IMG/VR virus record: IMGVR_UViG_3300021963_000621
Location: 1-24,764 of that record
Length of the DNA: 24,764 nt
Source: a virus
Strand: one strand, 5' to 3'
Every line of letters starts with the position of its first letter. Position 1 is the stretch's first letter. The notes beneath the pieces are model-generated. The model saw nothing but the letters and a program-made list of their open reading frames with translations. It was not told the DNA's origin and ran no database searches. The position numbers and the translations under genes are program-made. This document shows, piece by piece, positions 16,197-21,908 of this stretch.

Positions 16197-16375
16197 TTGT
16201 TTGTTTGATAAATTTCATCTTGAACTACACTCCAGTAGGCACGGTCATCTGCCTTTAGTTTTTGCTCAAGCACTAAAGAACAAAAATACAAAGCCAATTC
16301 AAAAGCAAATGATTTATTGCCACAAAAATAAAGGGCATTTATTAACAAACTTTTAGCTTTCTCATCAGGCTTCAT
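16193..16375 (-). CDS. Small helical protein of a Bacteroidetes phage family
   Basis: This 60-residue protein begins KPDEKAKSLLINALYFCG and ends ADDRAYWSVVQDEIYQTNK. The pattern of an N-terminal DPKEKAKEL-like start and a C-terminal YWxxVxxEI ending is one I recall from small proteins in many Bacteroidetes prophages. No function is known to me. It lies between the sigma-like gene (11-bp overlap) and the membrane protein (4-bp overlap). Confidence 0.6.
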   Translation of the reverse strand: MKPDEKAKSLLINALYFCGNKSFAFELALYFCSLVLEQKLKADDRAYWSVVQDEIYQTNK

Positions 16376-16877
16376 CCCTTATCTTCTTTTTAATGTTTGA
16401 AATCGTTTTGACTATTGACATATAAGGTATTCCAGTCTTTCTTGAAATCTCTGTCTGATTAAAATTTAATTCAACGTAAGTATTAAGTAGCATATCTTCA
16501 TACCAAGATAGTTCTTTTCGTGCAATCTCTACTTGATTAAATAGCTTTTCTTTATAATCCTTTGATTCATCTTCTATTTGAACTAAGTCTTCTATTCCAT
16601 CAATGCTTTCAAATTTTGCTCTATAATGCCGAAAGAATGGTTGATTCATTCCAGTTGAATAAATCATATTAAGCATACATCTTACAAGCCAATACTTTAA
16701 TCCACTTGTTCCGTTATTATTATAAATTGACCAAAACTTATCGTCTGTAATCGAGCATAGATTTAAAAACATTTCTTGCTTTAATTCTTCTCGCAGATTT
16801 GCTGGGTGCATTTTCATTAAGGCTTGTTTTATTTCCTTAGAATTATATAGTTCCTCAATGATTTGCGACCTGGTCAT
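16365..16877 (-). CDS. Phage sigma-70-like factor
   Basis: This 170-residue protein has the layout of a small sigma factor. A region 2-like segment lies at about 28-76 (LREELKQEMFLNLCSITDD and LKYWLVRCMLNMIY), followed by a linker. A region 4-like helix-turn-helix lies at about 128-168 (MLLNTYVELNFNQTEISRK, then PYMSIVKTISNIKKKIR). It would bind host RNA polymerase and redirect it to phage promoters, probably for the structural operon that starts further left. It overlaps the tiny membrane gene above it as ATGA (16874-16877). The region 4 part is the more convincing half. A transcription regulator without core binding is an alternative. Confidence 0.72.
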   Translation of the reverse strand: MTRSQIIEELYNSKEIKQALMKMHPANLREELKQEMFLNLCSITDDKFWSIYNNNGTSGLKYWLVRCMLNMIYSTGMNQPFFRHYRAKFESIDGIEDLVQIEDESKDYKEKLFNQVEIARKELSWYEDMLLNTYVELNFNQTEISRKTGIPYMSIVKTISNIKKKIRDEA

Positions 16878-16972
16878 TCCTTTGATTTTCTTATTATCTC
16901 AAAAATGAAATAAACAATAAAAGCCACTTCGATAATTCCTACTAAAATGGCTTTATATATTAATGCTTCCAT
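16874..16972 (-). CDS. Tiny single-pass membrane protein (32 aa)
   Basis: The frame reads MEALIYKAILVGIIEVAFIV and ends in YFIFEIIRKSKE. It has one hydrophobic segment at about 4-26 and a positively charged C-terminus. ATG 16972 shares one base with the stop of the small gene above, and its TGA overlaps the ATG of the sigma-like gene, so the spacing argues for real translation. The function is unknown. Such microproteins can alter host membranes or membrane enzymes. Confidence 0.5.
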   Translation of the reverse strand: MEALIYKAILVGIIEVAFIVYFIFEIIRKSKE

Positions 16973-17115
16973 TATTTATAATACCCTATTATAAATTTCC
17001 ATATTATCCACGAAATTATAATTAAATCATTCCTGCTTTTCTTCTGCAAATTTATTCTAATAGATGGCAGTATTTCAATTACATTGCTTGTTAGCTTTAA
17101 TCCAAAATATACCAT
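16972..17115 (-). CDS. Small hydrophobic protein (47 aa)
   Basis: The frame begins MVYFGLKLTSNVIEILPSIR and has a hydrophobic C-terminal part (LIIISWIIWKFIIGYYK). It runs from ATG 17115 to a TAA that shares one base with the next start (TAATG), the coupled spacing seen elsewhere in this operon. It may be membrane-associated through its C-terminus. I recognise no family. Confidence 0.42.
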   Translation of the reverse strand: MVYFGLKLTSNVIEILPSIRINLQKKSRNDLIIISWIIWKFIIGYYK

Positions 17116-17130
17116 AACACAAAGTTTACA

Positions 17131-17343
17131 TTAAAGATTGTGCTTTTCCAAATAATCCTTAATTTTTTTAGTTTGAAGGTAAGCTGGCCTTGAAGATCCG
17201 TTGTTAATTTTAATTCTGTTTAGGTTTATTTTAAGGCTATAATTTAGGTCTTGATATGTTGCGCAGTCAATAACTAATTGAATTGTACTTCGTTGTACTC
17301 TCGTTGTAATCCATTGAATAGCCTTTTCGTAGTTCTCGTTCAA
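17131..17343 (-). CDS. Hypothetical protein with a TTG start
   Basis: This 70-residue basic protein has no recognisable family. It has ITTRVQRSTIQLVIDCATYQ (about 12-31) and a Lys-rich C-terminus, which may form a small DNA-binding helical unit. It has no internal Met, and a stop lies two codons upstream, so translation must begin at TTG 17343. That TTG overlaps the VRR-NUC stop (TTGA), the same coupling as ATGA elsewhere. Confidence 0.5.
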   Translation of the reverse strand: MNENYEKAIQWITTRVQRSTIQLVIDCATYQDLNYSLKINLNRIKINNGSSRPAYLQTKKIKDYLEKHNL

Positions 17344-17690
17344 ATCTCATTTGATTTAAATTTACGGATTAGACTTTCGCAATCATAAATGCTTCTTACA
17401 ATCGCATAATAATATCCATGTTTAATAGCTATCTGCTCAAATAATTTTTGATTTGGTTGTTGAGTTCCAGTTTTAATTTTTACTTCTACAAATAAACCAT
17501 TCCATTTTTTATTTGAAACCATCCAAAACATATCAGCCACTCCAGCCTTTGCTCCTTCCATCTTTAACTTAATAGCAACAAGCCTATGTCTTGCACCACC
17601 ATTTGGTATTGAGTAATAATAAAAGTCTTGAGTTAAATCTAACCAATGACAAATTGCTACCTGAAGTTTATGTTCGTATTCGTTTCTCAT
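17340..17690 (-). CDS. VRR-NUC domain nuclease
   Basis: This 116-residue protein is a stand-alone VRR-NUC nuclease. The region SIPNGGARHR (about 27-36), the acidic residue in KAGVADMFW (D53), and GLFVEVKIKTG (E69 and K71, the ExK pair) give the PD-(D/E)xK active site order. A QQPNQKLF stretch (about 77-84) follows, as in other members. Phage VRR-NUC proteins are thought to act on branched DNA in recombination or replication. It follows the repeat-rich gap and its start is directly next to one of two 20-bp repeats. Confidence 0.85.
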   Translation of the reverse strand: MRNEYEHKLQVAICHWLDLTQDFYYYSIPNGGARHRLVAIKLKMEGAKAGVADMFWMVSNKKWNGLFVEVKIKTGTQQPNQKLFEQIAIKHGYYYAIVRSIYDCESLIRKFKSNEI

Positions 17691-17750
17691 TATACCTTAA
17701 AGCATATAAAAATTTAATATGTTAATCATTTATACCCTATTGCATATAAA
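17691..17750 (-). repeat. Pair of 20-bp direct repeats before the VRR-NUC gene
   Basis: The units TATACCTTAAAGCATATAAA (17691-17710) and TATACCCTATTGCATATAAA (17731-17750) match at 17 of 20 bases and are exactly 40 bp apart. On the minus strand each unit ends just before an ATG: 17690 for VRR-NUC, and 17729 for a 10-codon frame ending at 17697. A shorter relative (TACCCTATTATAAAT) occurs at about 16982-16996. They may be duplicated translation start regions or protein-binding sites. Confidence 0.6.
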
Positions 17751-17938
17751 TGTATCACAATTATATCTAACTTTGTTAATTGTTAAATTTTAATTTGTTA
17801 AATGTTGTATCACAATTATGCATAATATTGTGACATAATTTGTCGCATTTTACCCTCATTATGTGACATTTTCTCATTTAATGATAGATTTTTGCTACAA
17901 ATAATATAAAACGTATTTTACAAATAGATATTATTTTG
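17694..17938. promoter_or_regulatory. Repeat-rich non-coding region, possible operator or origin
   Basis: This 245-bp region between two minus-strand genes lacks a convincing gene. It holds TGTATCACAATTAT twice (17751-17764 and 17806-17819, 55 bp apart). A perfect 7-bp inverted repeat TCACAAT/ATTGTGA lies at 17810-17816 and 17827-17833 around a TATGCATA core. TGTGACAT-like units follow, near 17829, 17840 (as TGTCGCAT) and 17861. The shared half-site is TGTGAYA. The base content is very AT-rich. A repressor operator, an activator region for the VRR-NUC to late operon, or a replication-related site are all possible. Confidence 0.55.
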
Positions 17939-18109
17939 TTAATTATCTTTAACGTTATTGTTAATTAACTGAGGATTATTCTCTAAGATATTTGCTATTG
18001 CATTTACTATTTCAAGAGTTCCAAAATGAGTTTTCCAATCGCATTCATCTGCTACTCGTTTTACCCATTCCATGTAAAGCCAATGTAACTCTTCTTTATC
18101 GATTTGCAT
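17939..18109 (-). CDS. Small acidic hypothetical protein (56 aa)
   Basis: This frame reads MQIDKEELHWLYMEWVKRVA, then a stretch through CDWKTHFGTLEIVNAIANIL, and ends in Asn-rich residues. It starts at ATG 18109, which lies 14 bp inside the end of the preceding gene, and runs to 17941. The mixed charged and aromatic composition and even codon use look genuine. It has no membrane segment and I know no family. Confidence 0.55.
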   Translation of the reverse strand: MQIDKEELHWLYMEWVKRVADECDWKTHFGTLEIVNAIANILENNPQLINNNVKDN

Positions 18110-18314
18110 TTTCTTTTATATTATATTTTAATCTTCCATGACTTGTATATAACCGTAAATCTATTGTATCGGTGTAAATATCCTCAAATTCGGAAATTCC
18201 GAATACCCACTTTGGCTCAGATTTTATTTCTATTTTCTCTTTATTTTTAATCGCATAATAATAAGCATAGCAAATAAATGCTAGCGCAGTTCCGTAAATT
18301 AGTTTTCTTTTCAT
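18096..18314 (-). CDS. Small membrane-anchored protein
   Basis: This 72-residue protein has an N-terminal basic start (MKRK) and one hydrophobic segment (about 5-22, LIYGTALAFICYAYYYAI), followed by a charged soluble part, so it is probably anchored with one helix. Its leader carries the A/C-rich element TTAAACCAAACTAAAAATG. Its stop overlaps the next small gene by 14 bp. The function is unknown. Confidence 0.5.
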   Translation of the reverse strand: MKRKLIYGTALAFICYAYYYAIKNKEKIEIKSEPKWVFGISEFEDIYTDTIDLRLYTSHGRLKYNIKENANR

Positions 18315-18316
18315 TT

Positions 18317-19051
18317 TTAGTTTGGTTTAATATTTCCTTCGTTATCAATATGGCAATCAAATGTAACTAATGAATTTATAAATTTAATATATAATTGTCT
18401 TTTGCATTCGCTTTTCCTTTCTTCAATGTCTGCAATATTATAATATTTTTTCCATAATTCTAGCTTTTCTTCTTTTGGGATATTTATGATTTGAAATAAT
18501 TCTAGGTTGTCATAAAGTGCACTTAGTCCTTTAAGATTTTTTAATCGAGTTACATTTAATTCGGTTGCATAATCGTTGGCAATTTCTATTGCTTGTTTCT
18601 TTAGGTATTCGTTACTTGGGGGTTCTTTCATTTCTTCGATTGGTTTAGGTAAATTTTTAATTTCTTGTCTTGCAAAATCTAGATAAGCGTTCATTATTCT
18701 TCCAAAATATTCGCAACTAAAATTTTCGTATGATTTAATATCGGTATTAAACTTTCCAGCTACGGCCATTTCAAAAGCTATTCTTATTTCTTCGGGAGTT
18801 TGATTGCCAAAATTTGATTTAATAAAATTTATTAGAATAAACTTTTCCTCATTTGTTGGCATATTGTTTGCCCTTAATCCGACTAATAACATTGAGTACC
18901 TTAGTACTTGCTTTATATCTTCTTCATCTCTTAGTCTAATGTTATTAAAAGATTGTGCTTGTTGTATTGCTATTGCCGTACTGCTACCAATTTTTGAGGG
19001 CTTCCATTCGGTCAATGCTTGTTCCTCTTTGCCTATCATTTGAATTTCCAT
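18317..19051 (-). CDS. Probable replication-associated protein, possible helicase loader
   Basis: This 244-residue, mainly helical, charged protein lies immediately downstream of the initiator gene, overlapping it by 68 bp. The centre reads EKFILINFIKSNFGNQTPEE (about 64-83) followed by YENFSCEYFGRIMNAYLDFA (about 108-127). The latter half is a coiled, Lys/Glu-rich segment. I recall related proteins beside replication genes in Bacteroidetes phages. A helicase loader or replisome organiser is plausible from the position after an O-like initiator (the order of lambda O and P), but there is no ATPase motif. A downstream start at 19039 (MIGKEEQ) is a possible alternative. Confidence 0.5.
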   Translation of the reverse strand: MEIQMIGKEEQALTEWKPSKIGSSTAIAIQQAQSFNNIRLRDEEDIKQVLRYSMLLVGLRANNMPTNEEKFILINFIKSNFGNQTPEEIRIAFEMAVAGKFNTDIKSYENFSCEYFGRIMNAYLDFARQEIKNLPKPIEEMKEPPSNEYLKKQAIEIANDYATELNVTRLKNLKGLSALYDNLELFQIINIPKEEKLELWKKYYNIADIEERKSECKRQLYIKFINSLVTFDCHIDNEGNIKPN

Positions 19052-19658
19052 TGTTGCTTTGTTTTGGTAAGAATATTCCTGAATAATTATTTGATATTGA
19101 AAAACTAATTGCTATTTCTAATTGCTCGTCTGACCATATTTCTTTTGATTTTATAAGTGATTCTTTGCCTATTGGCTTATAAGATTGTTTTTTCTCCTTT
19201 TTATAGTCAAACCATTTATTAAATATTAAATCCCTATTCGTTAAATCGTTACTAATATTACTAATATCTTGTTTACTAATATCTTTTTTACTATAATCTT
19301 GCTTACTATTATTAGTGTGGTTTTCCACCGTAGGATTTTCCAACGGTGGATTATCCAGCGGTGGATTATCGACCACTGGATTTTCAAATAAGATATATTC
19401 TATTTCCCAAAATCCTTTTGAGTTTTTATGCTTTTCTCTATTTAAGTATCCTTTATTTTCTAATTCAATTAATGCTGATTTTACTGAGGACAATCCTTCT
19501 TTAGTTTGATTACTAATTCGTTCTGCGCTAAAATCCCAATCTTCAGGTTTAGATTGTATGTATGCATATATTCCTTTTGCCTTAAATGATATATCGCTAT
19601 CATTTAGAAGATGATTTGGTATTACACCGTATCTGTTTTTAATTATTAGTTTTGACAT
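18984..19658 (-). CDS. Winged-helix replication initiator-like protein
   Basis: This 224-residue protein begins MSKLIIKNRYGVIPNHLLND. A winged-helix domain follows at about 15-88 (SFKAKGIYAYIQSKPEDWDF; SSVKSALIELENKGYLNREK), typical of phage initiators and DnaD-like proteins. The middle (about 93-137) is repetitive with a 5-residue period: a Pro/Asn/Asp part (NPPLDNPPLENPTVEN) and a Ser/Lys/Asp part (SKKDISKQDISN). Because the period is 5 codons, the DNA carries 15-bp repeats. The C-terminus is a basic region, perhaps helicase-contacting. An origin inside the initiator gene is the pattern of lambda O. Its leader has a promoter, a leader frame and a terminator. Confidence 0.78.
   Translation of the reverse strand: MSKLIIKNRYGVIPNHLLNDSDISFKAKGIYAYIQSKPEDWDFSAERISNQTKEGLSSVKSALIELENKGYLNREKHKNSKGFWEIEYILFENPVVDNPPLDNPPLENPTVENHTNNSKQDYSKKDISKQDISNISNDLTNRDLIFNKWFDYKKEKKQSYKPIGKESLIKSKEIWSDEQLEIAISFSISNNYSGIFLPKQSNNGNSNDRQRGTSIDRMEALKNW
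19249..19317. repeat. AT-rich 15-bp tandem repeats inside the initiator gene
   Basis: Units begin TTACTA: 19258-19272 (TTACTAATATCTTGT), 19273-19287 (TTACTAATATCTTTT), 19288-19302 (TTACTATAATCTTGC) and 19303-19317 (TTACTATTATTAGTG), with a 9-bp partial copy at 19249-19257. They are almost pure A/T with TTACTAATA cores. They may form a DNA-unwinding element next to the iteron array. They also encode the Ser-Lys-Gln-Asp repeats, so a purely protein-level cause is possible. Confidence 0.72.
19321..19380. repeat. Four 15-bp iteron-like tandem repeats
   Basis: The units are TTTTCCACCGTAGGA (19321-19335), TTTTCCAACGGTGGA (19336-19350), TTATCCAGCGGTGGA (19351-19365) and TTATCGACCACTGGA (19366-19380). 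The middle two contain the dyad TCCA-nnnn-TGGA. They are more GC-rich than the surroundings and adjoin the AT-rich array. An iteron array followed by an AT-rich array inside an initiator gene resembles the lambda origin. Confidence 0.75.
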
Positions 19659-19728
19659 AGTTTAAAAAATGCCCAGCACTTTTGGGAGGCTGGGCGATTA
19701 AGGTTTTTATTAAAAAATATAAAATCAT
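19639..19728 (-). other. Leader frame of 29 codons across the terminator
   Basis: A frame opens at ATG 19728, just downstream of the promoter, and reads MILYFLIKTLIAQPPKSAGH before ending at TAA 19641-19639 inside the initiator gene in another frame. It runs through both arms of the terminator hairpin. Ribosomes on it could stop the hairpin from forming. It has no run of regulatory codons. Translation is unproven. Confidence 0.3.
19671..19695 (-). terminator. Intrinsic terminator just before the initiator start
   Basis: A perfect 7-bp stem, GCCCAGC (19671-19677) and GCTGGGC (19689-19695), has an 11-nt loop and on the minus strand is followed by ATTTTTT. The T tract ends only about 6 bp before ATG 19658, so there is no room for a promoter between. 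Initiator mRNA must come by read-through from the promoter near 19746 or from further upstream. Confidence 0.8.
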
Positions 19729-19745
19729 TTTTATTTCTTTAGGTA

Positions 19746-19776
19746 CAAATATACTAAGATAACTCGTTGATTACAA
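19746..19776 (-). promoter_or_regulatory. Bacteroidetes-type promoter before the initiator
   Basis: On the minus strand the -7 box TATATTTG (19753-19746) matches TAnnTTTG exactly, and a -33 TTG (19776-19774) lies 20 bp upstream. The spacing and sequences fit the Bacteroidetes sigma-A-type promoter described for Flavobacterium. It overlaps the end of the preceding gene. Transcription would begin near 19739 and run 80 bp to the initiator ATG. Confidence 0.65.
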
Positions 19777-20026
19777 GCCTTTTAGAAAAATATCCATTGT
19801 ATTGTGGAAAATCTTTTTCAAATAATCTGGAGTAACCTGATGTATAATTGTTGTTAATTTTAAATTTATCATTTCCAGTTATTTTAGTTTCAAATCTTAT
19901 GTATTCCATTATTTGTTTTGACCCTAATCTAATGTAACCTCTTTTGATTAGTATTTGTGCTAATCTCTTAAACTCTTCATAAATGTGAGGATTGTCTTCG
20001 TGATAATTTCTAAAGCTTGTTTTCAT
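19754..20026 (-). CDS. Conserved phage DNA-binding-like protein
   Basis: This 90-residue protein matches a family common in Gram-negative phages (FRNYHEDNPHIYEEFKRLAQ at about 5-24, and DKFKINNNYTSGYSRLFEKD near the end). The order of two helices and a basic strand suggests a winged helix. Its biochemical role is not known to me. It overlaps the tiny gene above it by 17 bp. The promoter for the initiator lies inside its 3' end. Confidence 0.65.
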   Translation of the reverse strand: MKTSFRNYHEDNPHIYEEFKRLAQILIKRGYIRLGSKQIMEYIRFETKITGNDKFKINNNYTSGYSRLFEKDFPQYNGYFSKRLVINELS

Positions 20027-20123
20027 TTTTTTTACGTTTAGGTATTAAGTTAAGTTTTTTACGATCTTTTTCTAATTGCTTACTTAAATGGTCTTGCCAT
20101 TGATTAAATGATAGTTTTTTCAT
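20010..20123 (-). CDS. Tiny basic protein (37 aa)
   Basis: The frame reads MKKLSFNQWQDHLSKQLEKD and ends in a Lys/Arg-rich tail. It starts at ATG 20123, which overlaps the TGA of the preceding tiny gene as ATGA, and it overlaps the next gene by 17 bp. It would be a small basic helical protein and may bind nucleic acid. I recognise no family. Confidence 0.45.
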   Translation of the reverse strand: MKKLSFNQWQDHLSKQLEKDRKKLNLIPKRKKNENKL

Positions 20124-20239
20124 GTTAATAAATTTACGATTAAATAAAATACCCATACTGCTATGATTCCCACGATGCCTACCATCGTGAGAAATTCTGC
20201 TATTTCGGTTGAGTTATTTGACTTGCCTTGATTTTTCAT
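20120..20239 (-). CDS. Tiny single-pass membrane protein (39 aa)
   Basis: The frame runs from ATG 20239 (MKNQGKSNNSTEIAEFLTMV) into a hydrophobic segment (VGIVGIIAVWVFYLIVNLL) and stops at 20120. It overlaps the previous gene by 26 bp and the next as ATGA. A single membrane helix with a soluble N-terminus is clear. The function is unknown. Confidence 0.5.
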   Translation of the reverse strand: MKNQGKSNNSTEIAEFLTMVGIVGIIAVWVFYLIVNLLT

Positions 20240-20441
20240 CGTGCATTGCTTTAAATATTTCTTCATACTCATTCATTACTTCAGGATATTTAACATAATC
20301 TCCTTCGTTTCTAGTATTCCAGTATACTACTTGCTGAACATTTTCGTTGTTCCATTCTCTTGCGCTAAATGGCAGAATACCTTTCTTGTTTAAACTATCT
20401 GCGACTGCTTTATAAATACTCATTTTTTTGATTTTTATCAT
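20214..20441 (-). CDS. Small hypothetical protein (75 aa)
   Basis: This 75-residue protein is charged, reads SIYKAVADSLNKKGILPFSA near the N-terminus, and has a Trp/Asn/Glu-rich middle. It is soluble and without a recognised family. Its ATG 20441 overlaps the stop above it as ATGA. A downstream start at residue 7 (MSIYKAV) is possible, but the coupled ATG is preferred. It probably supports replication or recombination by location only. Confidence 0.5.
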   Translation of the reverse strand: MIKIKKMSIYKAVADSLNKKGILPFSAREWNNENVQQVVYWNTRNEGDYVKYPEVMNEYEEIFKAMHDEKSRQVK

Positions 20442-20935
20442 AATATTGTTTTTTTAATTGATGTTGTACTTGATTTAGCTGGTGGATAAAATTCGAAAGA
20501 TTCTCCCGTTTCTTCATCTACCGTTATAGTTTTATTTTTAATTGACCTACAAAACTTCTCGACTTCTTTTTGTTTTTCTTTTAACTCATCGATTTGCTCT
20601 TGTAAATCTACCCATTGCTTTGTTGCGCTAAAGTCGTATTTTGTTCCGACCTCAGCAACTTGCATTTCTACGTTATGAATTTCAAATCTACTTTTATCGT
20701 ATTTTAGTAATTCATCTACTGCACCTTCTTTTAAGGTTTTCTCTAGTTCCGAAAATAGTAACTGATATTTAGATGCAATAGCGAGCAAAGACTTTATGTC
20801 CTTGCCCCCTTCTTTTACGCCTTCGCTTATCAAATGCACTAAGTGATTGATTTGCGCCTTGCTCATTTCTTGAATTGGATTATGTCCGAATAACCCTATT
20901 TCAAATTGTTGTGGATTAAATTGTATTTCTTCCAT
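20438..20935 (-). CDS. Coiled-coil early protein
   Basis: This 165-residue protein is helical and charged, with likely coiled-coil segments at about 52-80 and 104-130 (QWVDLQEQIDELKEKQKEVE). It ends in a Ser/Thr/Lys-rich tail. I know no catalytic motif in it. It starts one base from the gene above (overlap at 20935). Its company of ERF and a possible ssDNA-binding protein suggests a recombination or replication accessory role. The family is known to me only as hypothetical. Confidence 0.5.
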   Translation of the reverse strand: MEEIQFNPQQFEIGLFGHNPIQEMSKAQINHLVHLISEGVKEGGKDIKSLLAIASKYQLLFSELEKTLKEGAVDELLKYDKSRFEIHNVEMQVAEVGTKYDFSATKQWVDLQEQIDELKEKQKEVEKFCRSIKNKTITVDEETGESFEFYPPAKSSTTSIKKTIL

Positions 20936-21225
20936 TAGAATGGTAGTACTTTAATACTTACTACTTCTGCGCTTGAATCATAATATTCACTTGGTTTTCC
21001 GTTCCCGATACTATCAAATTCTCTAATCTTAAAGTTGCCTAGAATAGGGGCATTGCTCTCAGCAGTTTTTACTTTGTCTTGAGTAACAAAACCGTAGTTG
21101 CCGTAATTATCAGGGTCTTCCTTTAGAAATCCGCTGATGTTTAGGTAAGTACCTTTCTTACCTTTGTAAAATTTAGATTCGTCTAACAAATCTACATTGA
21201 TTGAAATGCTTACTAATTTACTCAT
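20935..21225 (-). CDS. Possible ssDNA-binding OB-fold-like protein
   Basis: This 96-residue protein reads like a small beta-barrel: MSKLVSISINVDLLDESKFY, GTYLNISGFLKEDPDNYGNY, then GKPSEYYDSSAEVVSIKVLP. Its size and position immediately after an ERF gene fit a ssDNA-binding partner, but there is no recognised SSB signature such as an acidic C-terminal tail. The leader carries a variant of the A/C-rich element (TTAAACAACCAACCAAATG). An alternative is a structural accessory of the annealing complex. Confidence 0.5.
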   Translation of the reverse strand: MSKLVSISINVDLLDESKFYKGKKGTYLNISGFLKEDPDNYGNYGFVTQDKVKTAESNAPILGNFKIREFDSIGNGKPSEYYDSSAEVVSIKVLPF

Positions 21226-21761
21226 TTGGTTGGTTGTTTAATTGTGAAACTTAATTTTTTAGTTGTAAATAATTGAATAATTCTTTGTTCGTCATTAATG
21301 GCTGATATGTTTCTGTCAAAATACGCTTGCAATTCTTCTAGTGATTTACATTTTTCAATTTCTTGTTTCCATATTTGTAAACTTTTAGGTTGCTCTTGTA
21401 CTCCACAAGCGTCTAAATCTTTGTCGGTAATTATAGAAAGCATTGCCGATATAGAGTATCTTTTAAAATACGTTATCCCTGAGCCATAAGACTGATAATC
21501 GTTTTGTCCTTTTAATTCAACTCTTGGGATAGTAATATAGGATTCTAGTGATTCTCCTGATTCCAGATGATATAGGATTGTTCTAATCCCTTTTTTTTCT
21601 AATGGCTGAGTTATGCATAATCCGTGTTTTCTTAAAATTGGATTAATGATTGAATGAATTTTGCTTAGGTCTGCATATGTATAATTAAACCCTTTTGTGT
21701 CTTGATGAATGACTGGGCATTCACTTTGAAAATTTGATAATGCTTTAAATAGATTTTTCAT
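21222..21761 (-). CDS. ERF family single-strand annealing protein
   Basis: This 179-residue protein belongs to the ERF superfamily of phage recombinases. The N-terminal part (GFNYTYADLSKIHSIINPIL, about 24-43) and GLCITQPLEKKGIRTILYHL (about 47-66) lead into the core SYGSGITYFKRYSISAMLSI (about 91-110), followed by DKDLDA (113-118), the conserved end of the core domain. The C-terminal part is more variable. It would anneal complementary single strands during recombination and replication. It starts directly after the TAA of the small gene above (21764-21762), with no spacer. Confidence 0.88.
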   Translation of the reverse strand: MKNLFKALSNFQSECPVIHQDTKGFNYTYADLSKIHSIINPILRKHGLCITQPLEKKGIRTILYHLESGESLESYITIPRVELKGQNDYQSYGSGITYFKRYSISAMLSIITDKDLDACGVQEQPKSLQIWKQEIEKCKSLEELQAYFDRNISAINDEQRIIQLFTTKKLSFTIKQPTK

Positions 21762-21908
21762 TTAGTCAATGATAACTTGTTGAAATTTTGATTTGTATTC
21801 TCTTTCTTCTTTGCAGATTTTTCTCCAAAGATCTTCGATTGTGATATATGACCAAGTGCAGAAATAAAATCCCGCTTGGTCTTTAAATTTGATTTTTATT
21901 GTTTTCAT
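21762..21908 (-). CDS. Small hypothetical protein (48 aa)
   Basis: The frame reads MKTIKIKFKDQAGFYFCTWS and continues through IEDLWRKICKEEREYKSKFQ. ATG 21908 overlaps the TGA of the small membrane gene above as ATGA, and TAA 21764 directly adjoins the ERF ATG. Its mixed charged and aromatic composition is protein-like. The length and the coupling favour a real gene. No family is recognised. Confidence 0.5.
   Translation of the reverse strand: MKTIKIKFKDQAGFYFCTWSYITIEDLWRKICKEEREYKSKFQQVIID

Noticed and set aside
17040-17080. TAnnTTTG-like element TAAATTTG near 17050
   Set aside because: It matches the consensus and has a TTG about 21 bp upstream, but lies inside a small coding frame in AT-rich DNA where chance matches are common, and no clear transcript start is indicated.
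19249-19380. CRISPR-like array from the 15-bp repeats
   Set aside because: The units are tandem without spacers, in frame inside a gene, and far shorter than CRISPR repeats; an origin or protein repeat explains them better.
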